Positions 47,150 through 58,288 of a stretch of DNA of 64,000 bases are shown here, in pieces. Position numbers and translations under genes: made by a program. A model generated the notes under the pieces. It saw only the letters and a program-made list of their open reading frames with translations. It was not told the origin of the DNA and did no database searches. The number at the start of each line of letters is the position of its first letter. Position 1 is the stretch's first letter. This stretch comes from Anaeramoeba flamelloides (taxonomy: Eukaryota; Metamonada; Anaeramoebidae): NCBI GenBank assembly GCA_027625915.1, contig JANTQA010000033.1, positions 5,580,001 to 5,644,000 of the forward strand, read 5' to 3'.

Positions 47150-48350
47150 AATTTTGAAATCATTTATGGACATCAAGATCATGAAAAAATTTTTCCCAAC
47201 AAAAATTAAATATTTGCTAATTTTTCACTTTTTGATAGCTTCGCCTATAATAAACATAATTTATTGATAAAAGATCTTGAATAAAAAATTATTTTCAAAT
47301 ATATTTCAGAATTTAAGTTGGAAAATCCAATTATCCAGGTACTATTCAGATTTTTTTGAATTTAAAAGTAAAACAATTGAAATTTTTTAATCTAGATTGT
47401 TAATAGGTTATTTTAATGATCATTCAAAACTATTTTAAATTTGATAAATTTCTTTCAATTGGAAATCAATTATTTGAACTATTAAAGAACAATTTTTTAT
47501 TTCAAAAATTAAAACAAATCGTTTTTTTTTTTTTTAATTTTTTCTTTGTTTTTTTTTAATATTAGATAAAAACAGAAAATTTAAGAAATTTTAGGTTAAT
47601 TTCAAAACTGAAAAAAAATCAAAGTTAAATTTTTGAGAAATCAAAAAAAAATGGTTAAATCTTTGATTTTATTCTAGTCTTTTGATTTGTGGTAAAGTGC
47701 CTTTAGCTTTTATTGAGTTTTCTATTTATTTGTAAAATCAATAGGTTTTCGTTAGGTTTTTTTTCCTTGTAGAAATAAACCAAAATTTTATTAAAATTTT
47801 CTGTTTATTTCAAAAAGTAAAAAAAACCTAGAACACTTGACAAATAAATAGAAAACTCAAAAAAACTGAATTAAAATCAATAGATTTTCAAAATAAAATA
47901 GAAAACCTCAAAAAATATTAGAACACTTAACATATAAAATAGAAAACCTCAAGAAAAGCTAGGCACTCTACGGCACTTGACGGCACTTGATGGGCACCTA
48001 TATTAAGTTTTCCAGAATTTAAAAGAATAGAGCTAAATCATAGATTTTACACGGTTCTTTTTAATTCTGGAAAATCTTGGTACTTGACAGCATTTGACTC
48101 GTACTCAATATTTATTATTAGAAATTTTTTTTCTATTTCTCAATCTTATTATAAAAGTCTAGTATGCTTAAAACGTTTAGTTATTACTATTCAACTAAAT
48201 ATATCATAGTTGAATTAAACTAAAATTCATATTCCAAGTTATTTAAAATTGTCTACCCCAAAAATACCCTGTTTTTCTAGATTAGAAACTTTTAAAAATT
48301 GCAGTAATAAACTTTGCTTCTGTCAAAGATATCAAAAGAGTTTTTTCAAA
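47150..48350 (+). repeat. Dispersed repeat, copy shared with 16.65-17.56 kb
   Basis: This is the partner of the repeat described at 16650-17560, in the same orientation. It contains several AAATAAATAGAAAAC / GTTTTCTATTTATTTG inverted blocks and a TTTTCCAGAATTTAAAAGAA ... TTCTTTTTAATTCTGGAAAA pair (around 48010-48075), a clear internal inverted repeat. It starts directly beside the 46818-47134 MITE. Confidence 0.6.
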
Positions 48351-48772
48351 TATCAAGGTTATTTTTCTAATTAACCTTTCAAGAACAAATAATAAAAAAG
48401 TATAAAAATAAAGATCAAAGTATAGTTGATATCACTTGTAATAAAACTAAGAAATCAATATTTTGTCACAAAAGATTAATAAACTTAAATTCTTAGGGAA
48501 ATAAAAAAATGTTTGTTTTGATCATCAATTGAAGATCCTTATAAAATTCGATTAGAAATGAATAATATTTTTCTACAATCATTTTTACTGTTTCAATAAC
48601 CTTAGAAACGCACACTTTTACAAATTTGCTCTCGATCTTGTTTTAGAAAAAAAAGAGACGTAAATGAATTAAGTGGATGTAAAAATTGAGAAAAAACATT
48701 CAAAAAAAGTTCAAAAATAGTATAAATTTCCAAAAAAATAAAATTGTGCTTATTAAAAAATATAATTATTGA

Positions 48773-48981
48773 TTCAATCCAAAAAAGAAAAGAAAAGAAC
48801 TGATTTAAGAAATTAAAAACTAAACCAAATAGATCATAGTCCCTTCTTCAAACGAGATATTTCTAAACCAATAAAAAATAAAAAATAGTTCCACAGAGGC
48901 TCGAACTCTGGACATCTGCGTTATTAGCACAGCGCTCTGCCGACTGAGCTATGGAACTGTATAAAAATGCTCGATTATTTT
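48773..48981 (-). repeat. Duplicated tRNA-Ile block, copy 2
   Basis: This near-copy of 40737-40945 lies 8036 bp away in the same orientation. The two blocks flank the EF2 gene. Confidence 0.8.
48886..48958 (-). tRNA. tRNA-Ile (anticodon AAT), copy 2
   Basis: The 73-nt gene is identical to the copy at 40850-40922, with the same fold, AAT anticodon, internal promoter boxes and T-rich terminator. The 3' flank is also almost identical, so both copies come from one segmental duplication. Confidence 0.96.
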
Positions 48982-49471
48982 TTCTTAAATTTATTTTTTC
49001 TTAAATTTATTTTTTTAATTTATATTTCTAATAGAAATAATAAACAAATTTTTGATAAAAACTTTGAAGACAACAATCATATATTTCAAAAATCAAACAA
49101 TCAACCTTTGCTATACACAACACCTAAATCACCTTGAACCTCTTCAACTGAAATATTCAATACAAATTTTTAAAATAATTAACTCTTAGATATCCAAAAG
49201 ACACTCTGAATAAAAACTCGATTTTTCCAATCACCACAAACAAAAACAAAAAAAAAAAACGTGATCGTTCTGAATAAAAATATAAACTGGAAAAAAAATT
49301 CAAAATTATTTATTATTTGTTACAATTTAAAAATAAATAAATTATTGTATTAAAAACAAGCAAAATTAAAAAAACAAAAAAAAAAATAAATAAATAAATA
49401 AATAAATCAAAAAAGCAAAACCATCAAATTAAATTCTCAAATTTTACGATCAAAGTCCAAAATTAGAAAAT

Positions 49472-51172
49472 TTAAAATCTAAAGAAAAACCCTGTTGTAT
49501 TTTTATTTTTTTTCTCTTTCTTTTGCGAATTTTGCAATTTTTTTTTCCTTCTCCGCTCTCTTTTTCTTTTCTTTTGGAGTCTGATTTGCTCTTGCAATTC
49601 CTTTTGGTACCGTTCCTTCTCTGATCTAATTTTTTCAAAAACTGGTCTATAGGCGCGTAGTGACAATAAGTTAATCATTTTCATGTGTTGGGTTTCTTCG
49701 CTGATGAGGTCCAAAATGAGGTTGTGCTTTTTTTTCATGCCTGTTCTTTTCATAAATTCATGCACGTCTTCGTTGATGATATCTAATTTCATATTGGAGT
49801 TGTTTACCATTTGCTCGTAGATTGTTTCAACGTCCTGGTTCTCGTCCACGCTGGGGATCGAAGGGTTTAAATATTTAAATCCGGCTCGTTTGAGTCGTAA
49901 GATCAGGGCATAAAACATTTCCAAAAAGAATCTATTTGTCTGGATTAATTTAAACGTTGAGGTGATTTCCGAGATGTCGAGTTTGTGTTGTTTCTTTTGA
50001 TTGTTTGTCCTTTGCTTGATTTTTTTTCGAACCTTTTCGGTGAATGTTAAATTCTTTTTCAAATCCTTTTGGATTTGTTTACCCATCTTGCCATTAAGCG
50101 AAATCGGCTTCATTTTGTTTAGTGGGGTTGAATTATTTAGTTGGGGGATGTTTTCAATTCCATTTAAAGAGATTTCATTGTTTATTTTTGGAATTAAATC
50201 TAAATTTAAATTTGTTGAAAATTGTTGATCATTATTAGGATTGATTTCAAATAATCCATCATTTGGTAATTTTGTTTTTTTTTCATTTTCAATTAATTTT
50301 TTTAAATTTTGATTTGATTCTCTGCTACCATTACCATTGCTTCGTTTCAAATTACTATTATTATTATCATCATCATCATCTACATTATCATCAACATTAT
50401 CATCACCATCATCATCATCATCATCATTATCATTATCATCAACATTATCATCATCATTATCATCATGATCTTCTGAATTTTCATTATCTACACCTTCTTG
50501 GCCATCATTAGAATTAACCAATTGACTGTTAATTTCTTTGCTATTATTTCGTTTGTTTACATCAGAATTGTCATTTTCTGAAAAGTCAGAATAAATTTCA
50601 CTGGCAGTTTCATTTTCAGAATTGGTATTTGATAAAGAATAAGAATAAATTGGCTTTTCAATTAAATTCTTTCTTAACTCTGAAATTAATTGATTTTTAT
50701 CATTAACTAGTTCTTCTAATTTGGTGTTTTCCTTTTGATAATTTTTTTTTTTGATCTTTAAATTTGTAATTTTCTTTTTTAAATTTTGGATTTTTTCATT
50801 AGTCTTCTTCTTCTCGTTTTCTAAATTTTCATTTGTCATTTTCAAATTTCTTAATGATAACAAATGTTCTGAATTTTGGAATTTATATTTTTCATTTTCT
50901 TTCATTAACTGTTTATTTAAATTGAGATTAGTGAAATTTTCTTTTTGGTTTTTTTCGAATTTCAATTTCAGATCTTTGAATTGTTGTTTATTATTTTGTA
51001 AATCATTTTCAATTCTCTCGAATAATAAATTTTTTTTTTCAATTTCAATACCTAATTTGGTTATTTCCAATTCCTTTTCTTTTCTTAATTGTTTTTCTTT
51101 ATTTAATTTTTTTTTCAATTTGAAATCGTCATCATCGTCATCATCATCATCATCTTCATTATCATCATCTTT

Positions 51173-51204
<32 letters not shown>

Positions 51205-53791
51205 TGCCATCATGATTATCGTTATCATTATTTTTATTCATAACTTTCGTTTTTTTCCATTTTTTTTTAATTTTTTTTAATTCGATTCCATTTTTTTTTA
51301 ATAAATTTTCCATTTTTACTGATAATTGTTCTTTTTCTTTTTCCAGATTTTGATTTTGGGATTTGATTTTATTGATCTTTTCTTTTCTATTTAATAATTT
51401 TTTATTTATTTTTTCATTTTTCATTTGGATATTTCTCAGTCTTTCAGTTAATTTTGCATTTTGTAATTCATGTGTATGCAATTTTTTAGTAATTTCTTCA
51501 TTACCTTCAATTAAGTCATTCAATTGGGTCATTTTCATTTTGTATTCTGTCAATTCTTTGATATTTAATTGTAATTGCCCATGGAGTTTTAATTCTTCTT
51601 TCCTTTGCTTGTCGTTTTCATTTCTTAATCTTTCAGAAAGATTATTAATTAACATTAATTTTTCTTTGTATTTTTCAATTTCAATGTTTTGATTGTTAAT
51701 GGTTTCAACATATAATTTGTTTTGCTCATTATTTTTAACATTATTTAATTCTTCTAATTCCTTTAATTTTAATTTTAGTCTCAATTCTTCATTTTCATTT
51801 TGGCTTTGGTTATTCGCAATCTGGCTATTTGGGTTATTATTTTGTTGCTTTGTGAAAGTCAATTCCATTTCCTTTACTTTTTGATTTAATTTTTCAATGT
51901 TTTTTAAATTATTTTGTTTTAATTTTTCAATTTCCTTCTCCTTATTTGATATTATTTTTTCAATTTCAGTAAATTCCTTTTTGAATTGATTGGCTTTGTC
52001 CAGCTGATCTTCGTATTTTATTTTGAAGCTATGTTTTTTTTCTTTTAATTTTTTAATTTGTTGATTTTTCTTTTCAGATTTGGAAATAATATCTCTAATT
52101 TGGGATTCCTGCCCAATATTTTCATCTCTTAATTTTTCAATTACTCGCGATTTCCTTTTTAAGAGGTTTTCAGAACCCGTCAGATCAGTTTTTAATTTCT
52201 CAATTAATTTGTTTGAATTTTGATATTGATCATTAATTTGGTTTTTTTCTTGAACAATTTTCTTGATTTCCTCCTTCCTTTCCGTTATTTCCTTTTTTTG
52301 TTCCAGGATTTTTTCATTATACTCCTTGATTTCTTGATCCTTCTCGATAATCAATGCCGATAGCGTTTGGATTTGATGCTCACTTTGTACAAATTTTAAC
52401 TCATCCCCAATGGCACCAGTTTCGCTGGCATATTTGACATTCATTAAATCAATTACGCCATTCAATCTTTCAATTTCCTTTCTCAGTTTTGATTCTTCTT
52501 TGAGATTGTCTTCCAATTTGTTTAAAATTTCCTTTTTTTCTTGTGAAACCAATTTTCTTTCATTTTCAATCAGTTGTTTCTCCTCGTTGAGTTGATCATA
52601 CATCTCTTTTTTGATGTGTGTCTGCTGAATTAATTCCTTTTCAACATTCAATATTTGATATTCCTGCTCTTTTTTTTCGATTTTTAATTTTAAATTATAA
52701 TTCTCTTCTTCAATGATCCTGATTTGGTTCCTTTCACTCAGTAATTGATCCTGCTTTTTTTCCAATTTTAAATTTTCCTTTTTCAATTCGCTTATTGCAT
52801 CTTGTAATTCGATTATTTTAAATTTTGTCTCCCTTTCGTTATGATATTTGTCACCATTGAATAGTGGCTGTGAGCTTGTACGTTGTAAGCTGGTCAGCAT
52901 TTGAACATTTCTTTGACTCTTTTTTTTTTGAATCAGCCGATCATTCTCTTTTTCATATTTGACTAACTCCTTTTCAAGAAATCCAATTTTCTTGACGTAG
53001 GACTCCACTTGGAAATTCTTCTGACTAATTTTTTCTTCAATCCTGTTTGTCTTTTTAACCAACTCTTCGTTCTTCTCTTGTTCTTCACTTAAACTCGTTT
53101 TGAGATATCTCAACTCTTGGATCTTTTCTTTGTTGTCAGAGCGGATCAATTGGTTTTCATTCAAAAGCTCCTCTGCCATGCTCCGAAGCACTTTCAATTT
53201 GTTCTCAACATCCTCTCGCCTTCTCTTTTCAAGAATCAATTCCTCTTCCAGTGGATCGAGTGGCGTAGAGCCAGTCGAAGAGTTCCTTAGTATCGTTCCC
53301 GAAGAGATATTTCTGGTTTTGTGTAGGTACCTGGACTGAAGCCTTTTTTTCCTTTGTCTTTTATATTTTTTGGTTTCGGTGCTCATAGGAATGGCAAAAT
53401 TTTGTGGGTTCCTTTCAGAATAACTTCTTGGTACCCTTTTGAATGAGTGGCCTTCTCTTTCTTGTTTTTGGGATTGTTCTTGTTCTTGTTCTTGTGATTG
53501 TGATTGTGATTGTTCTATTTCTTGATTTTTTTCTTGTTCTTGTTCTTTTTGTTGTTTATTTGTTTGTTGATCTTGATCTATTTGTTTTTGTTTTTCTTCT
53601 TCTTCTTTTGTTTCTTCTTCTATTTTGTTTTTCATCTTTTGGATCGATGTTAATTGATCTAAAGATTGATTGTTGGCATAATTTTTCCGAATGAGTTTTC
53701 TTTTTCGTTTTTTTTTTACTTGTCCATAATCAGGCTTGTAACTGATGGACTGCGATCGCCGATCCTTTTTTTGTTGCTTTTTGTTGCTCAT
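49472..53791 (-). CDS. 1439-residue coiled-coil protein with Asp-rich tracts
   Basis: A single-exon frame of 1439 residues runs from an ATG at 53791 to a TAA. Residues 1-50 are basic (KKKRKRKLIRKNY). About 64-112 is Gln/Glu repeats (EQEQSQ type). About 180-850 and 890-1060 are long heptad-type coiled coils rich in Glu/Lys/Asn/Leu. About 857-887 and 1107-1142 are nearly pure Asp, encoded by GAT repeats. About 1265-1390 is the only globular-looking part (EITSTFKLIQTNRFFLEMFY, LILRLKRAGFKYLNP, VHEFMKRTGMKKKHNLILDL), and the tail is Lys/Arg-rich. There is no motor, kinase or membrane segment. The architecture resembles golgin, centrosomal or myosin-tail-like scaffold proteins, but I recognise no family. 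The AT-rich composition makes long charged frames easy, yet 4.3 kb without a stop is not chance. Confidence 0.85.
50350..50470 (+). repeat. ATC/ATT trinucleotide tract (Asp-coding on minus)
   Basis: Tandem ATC and ATT triplets on the plus strand encode Asp/Asn on the minus strand within the 1439-residue protein. The plus-strand His/Tyr frame over the same bases is an artefact. Confidence 0.85.
51130..51225 (+). repeat. Second ATC tract (Asp-coding on minus)
   Basis: Mostly ATC/ATT triplets encode about 30 acidic residues. Such tracts slip during replication, so repeat number probably differs between strains. Confidence 0.85.
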
Positions 53792-56700
53792 ACTTGTTGT
53801 GAAAGTTTATTAACAGAGAGCTTTATAAAAAAAAAAAAAAAAGAAAGCAGAAAAAGGTTAATGAACAAATACTAATTTCTGTTTTTAAAAAATAAAGGAA
53901 CAAAAATGTTTTTATGTGAAAAGTGGTCAATTGTGCCTTCGGTTTATATCTTTATCTGACTATTCTTTGTTTTTTCCTATTCGGAAAAATTTTTTAAAAG
54001 GTTGAATTTTTATTTTTAATTTCTAAATAAAGCATATATTATTGAGATTTTAGAGAAATTTAGATCTCCCATGTTTTTTTTAGCAATTTTCTTAAAAGAT
54101 AAAACTCAGATAAGGATTAAAAAGTTTTTTTTTTTAACAGAAAGAGTAACTTTTAAAAATAACTTTTTAAATTACCTTCAGATTTCTGATATTTTAATGA
54201 GTTCAAGGAATTATTTCCTCTTTGCTATTTTTTTCCCCAATATAATCTAGAAAATACTTTATTCAGAAGGAATCATTTCAATTTGACGAACTAACTGTTT
54301 TCTTTAATTGGTGGTCAATGAGTTTTCCATTTTAAAAGCATTTATTTTTTATACTTGTTTAAATTTACACTAATGAGTTTTTTGATATTTTTGGTTTGTA
54401 TTTTATATTTAAAAATTAAAAAGCGAAATTTGTCAAAGATTTTAATTTTCATTGAGGACGATTGATATTTTATGTTCTCGAACGGTTGAGGCATTGTGGT
54501 TCATAACAAAAATAACTCTTAGTTGAGAATTTATATAAAGAAAACCAAAATCTACAATAGTTTGGCTTTTTGATAAAATCCTTTATTGAACCAAAAATTT
54601 TTTTGGGAAATTTTCTAAAACATTTCAACACAAATTTGAAATCGATTTTGTTTACATCTTGCTGAGCTGAACCCCCAAATAATTTTGAAATATAATTATA
54701 GTCTTACTAGAAACCTGAAATTTCTTCAAGCGAAGAAGAGGAATAACTCACCAATGCTTTTTAATTTTTTTAGGTTTATTAAAGGGAAATATCAAATTTA
54801 AGCAAGAGATACAGTTTCTGTACATAAAAGGCAAAACTTCAATAAAAACCCTCTTGTATCAATTTTAAACTAGGTGGATTAACTTATCATCCTTTCAAGC
54901 CAATACTTCACATTGTAGATATCAAAACAATTACTACTAAGTAGAATATACAAAAAATACTTTTCTCTTACTTTCAATAATTTCTGATAGTTTGTTTGTT
55001 TATAAAAAGATTATTATTTAATCTTGTTTACAAAAATACAAGAAAATTATATCAAATATTGAACCCTTTAAGATCAAAGGAAATTGTTCTTTAATTTTCT
55101 TTTCTAGAATGTATTAAATTTCTTGAAATTATAAAGATTAGGTAATATTCTTTTTCAAATTAAAGAGTTCAAACACCTACTGTTATTATTAAAATCAGTT
55201 TTTTGCTAATATCTATTAATTTTTTTTTTCATATCATTATGAATTGGAATTTGTTTTATTTGTTTCAAAATATTCTTGACATTGGAAAATGAAGAATATA
55301 ATTTAATTATACATTAATCTTTGGGTTATTTACAATTACCCAAGCACTTATAGCGGGGTTATTAATTATTATTTAGAAATAATAAAATAAAAATTATATC
55401 TTGATATATTAAGTGACTACGCATGTGCATAAATCGATTTCTTAACATTTTAAGTTTTTTTACTAAATTTTTAATTATTTCAAAAACTATAAAACTTTAA
55501 TAATTTTCCTACAAGGAAAAGGTTTCTTTCTTTTTTTTTTTTTTTTTCAAAACTTGTTACTTCTAATAATAAAAAACCCAATTTAATAAAATAATTAAAA
55601 TATTTAGATTAAAGAGTTCAGTCATTAGTATTCAAAATAATTTTATGGAAGGGCAAAAAAGAATTTGTTATTTTTATTCAAGTACTAAACCCCAATCAAA
55701 AAATAACTAACATGTTAAGTGTGATCAACCACCAAAAATCAAAAATCAAAAAAGAGGGCATTTTTAGAAAAAAATCACCATTTATAGATACCAAATTTCC
55801 AATCAGAATGGTGAGGAATTATAATTTTGAAAACAACTTTTTTGATTTTAAAGATTCACACTTTGGTGCTTCTTGTTATCTAGAAGATTTTTTTTTTTTT
55901 TTCATTTTTTAATATTCTCAAATGTCTTAATTTTTTCCTCAAGAATGTAACAAAAGTTCTACACTTCCAAATATAGAGAGTTACAATCTAACCACAAATT
56001 AGACCAAATCTAATTAAATTTATTGTGTACTTTAAAAAAACAATTTGTTTGAAATTGAAGAAATTTAACCCTGTTGAAATTTCAAAATTGAATCAAGTAA
56101 TTTTTTTTTTTTTCATGAATTATGAATCCCTTACAAAATCAAATTTTTGTATTTTTTTTTTTAATAGAATTTTTTGTCAAAGAAAGTCCTATGGAATTTT
56201 TTTTTTCTTATTGTAATTTTGTCAATCTAAAGAAAGATAATTTCACAATACCTTTTTGAGGTTTCAAGGCACTCTTTGAGGATTGATCAAATCCACGCTA
56301 AATGACTACACCAAATTTCAAAATTAGCGTAAAACCTTTCGATTGTTAGTCTTTTCTCTTTTCGTTTGTCCCTTTTTTTTTTTTTTTAAAATGCTTAAAC
56401 TATATTTTTCTTTATTAATCCATCTTGGTTATTATCTCTAAAAACTTTTGTAAAACACATTTTTTTTCAAAAAATAAAACTATGAAACAAATTTTTTTCT
56501 GACGAAAAATCTTCACTTATTTTTGTAATTTATCTTATTCCTTTCAAACAGAAACTTAAAAATCAAAAATAATTTTCAGAAATGAAAAAATAAAACAACC
56601 CCTAAAATTATTATTTGTATTTTGAATTGAATTTTTTGATTTTATATACCTTGGATTTTTTTGGCGAGTAATCTTTCACTTGTGGGGAACCTAAAAAGTT

Positions 56701-58288
56701 TTATAGTTTTTGGAAAAATAATAAATTTAGTAAAAAAACGTTAAAATATTAAGATGTTGGTTGAGCAAATGTGAAGTAAACTAAAAAAAATCTTCATCTA
56801 AATTTAAGATCAAATAAAAAAAAAATTACTTCATCTTGAAATTGAAAAATCAAGTTAAAAATTGATTATTATAAGAATAGACTTATCAATAATATTTATA
56901 ATCAGAAATGAAATATTGTTTTTAAAAAAGTTAGATCCCTATTTTTTCCAATTTCTTGAAAAAGTTCAAAATCCAACATATTTCCAGTTATTTAAAAAAA
57001 ATTCCAAAACCCAATTTATATTTTATAATTATTTTAAAAAAATTATTCTTTTATGAAAGAAGTAAGAAAATTTATAATCTATGAAGAAAGTTTACAATAA
57101 TAAACTTTAAAATAAAACTAATGGGTTTAGGAATTAATGTATAATATACTAATTTATTTTTCAAAAAAATTAAAATAAATTATATAAAACTTTCAAATTA
57201 TTATAATTTATTATACCAAGAACAGTTTCAAATCATTTTTTTTTTCATTTTGACCAAAAAAATCTGAGAAAAACAATTCAACCATACAATTAATTTAAAA
57301 ATTCTCCCAAAACATTGATTTAAATCTGAAAAATTCAACTTTAAACTTTTCGAAAAATTATTTTAATTGATTTATTTTATATCAAGAATTAATAACTCAA
57401 TGTTAATAGTTTCAGTGAGTTATACACAACACAAAGATTAAATTTATCAATAGATTTTGTTCAGTTTTTTCTCAATTTTTTAAAAATTTTCAACCAAATA
57501 AAACGATTCAAAGTCATAATGCTAAAAATAATAAAAAATCAATTAAAATTATCAAATAACTGATTTTAATTCAATTTGTTGGTTGTAGTCTTTAGAACTG
57601 TAAAAAAATAGTTAACCTTTTTTATTTCAAGAAATTTAATAACCATCTGTGAATAAAATTAATGATCAATTTTTTCAGAGCTTCAAGAGATTCAATATTT
57701 GATTTTATTTTCTTTTGTTAAATCTTAAAATTAGATTAACTTTTAAAAATTATTTAAACAAACAAAAGATCAAAAATTGTTAAAAGTGAGATTTAATGAA
57801 AAAGAAAACTGTTGTGCGAATTATTCTGTTTTTTCTCTTCAAATCCACAATCCCAAATAAAAAAGAACAAAGTCTTTTTTGACTGAAAATATAATTAGGA
57901 AAAAAATAAATTTTTTTACAAAATGTTAATTCATTTCACCAAATTTGAAAAGTGAGTTTTGTTTTCAATTAGGTTTTAATTGAATCACTGTGAAAATAAT
58001 TACCTGATTTGCCTTTATGAAAAAAATAACTAAGAGTTCGGATGCATCAAGAAAAAAACAAGACGTTTCATTTATCATTTATTTGCTTTTTAGAAAATGT
58101 TAAAATATTCCCAAAGCGAAAACAAGAAGAAAAATGGCTATAGCCCAAGTCTTGTTTACCTTCAAGGTTGTTTGTTACTTTTACAAATTTAATTTGACTA
58201 AAAGAATTGAGAATTAATTGTTTCGCAAAATTTTATCATTTTTTACCTTTTTGTATTTGTTATTGTAGTTGACAATTAAATTATTTTT
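53792..58288. other. Spacer between divergent genes, with one element
   Basis: This 4.5-kb spacer holds the upstream regions of both the coiled-coil gene (minus) and Ras (plus). The 1.3-kb inverted-ended element at 55441-56752 is the only structure recognised. Short frames at 55712-55912 and 56025-56216 lie in repeat sequence and are not called. Confidence 0.6.
55441..56752. mobile_element. 1.3-kb element with inverted ends, family of 4413-4724
   Basis: The left end (CTTAACATTTTAAG, then TTTTTTACTAAATTTTTAAT, TTCAAAAACTATAAAACTTT) is matched by the reverse complement of the right end (CTTAATATTTTAACG, then TTTTTTACTAAATTTATTAT, CCAAAAACTATAAAACTTT) over ~65 bp. The terminal sequence is that of the 312-bp element at 4413, and the middle (55680-56320) matches 2455-3080. 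No transposase is encoded. It reads as a longer non-autonomous member of the same family, or one from which the small form derived by internal deletion. Confidence 0.65.

Larger units (their letters stand above)
45384..49471. other. Spacer with MITE, large repeat and tRNA
   Basis: A 4.1-kb spacer between two minus-strand genes. It contains a 317-bp inverted-ended element (46818-47134), the large dispersed repeat (47150-48350), the second tRNA-Ile (48886-48958) with its duplicated flank, and an (AAAT)n microsatellite (49385-49407). No coding frame was seen. Confidence 0.65.

Noticed and set aside
50263-50511. His/Tyr-repeat frame on the plus strand
   Set aside because: It is the antisense of the Asp-coding GAT tract of the 1439-residue protein, which has a far longer continuous frame.
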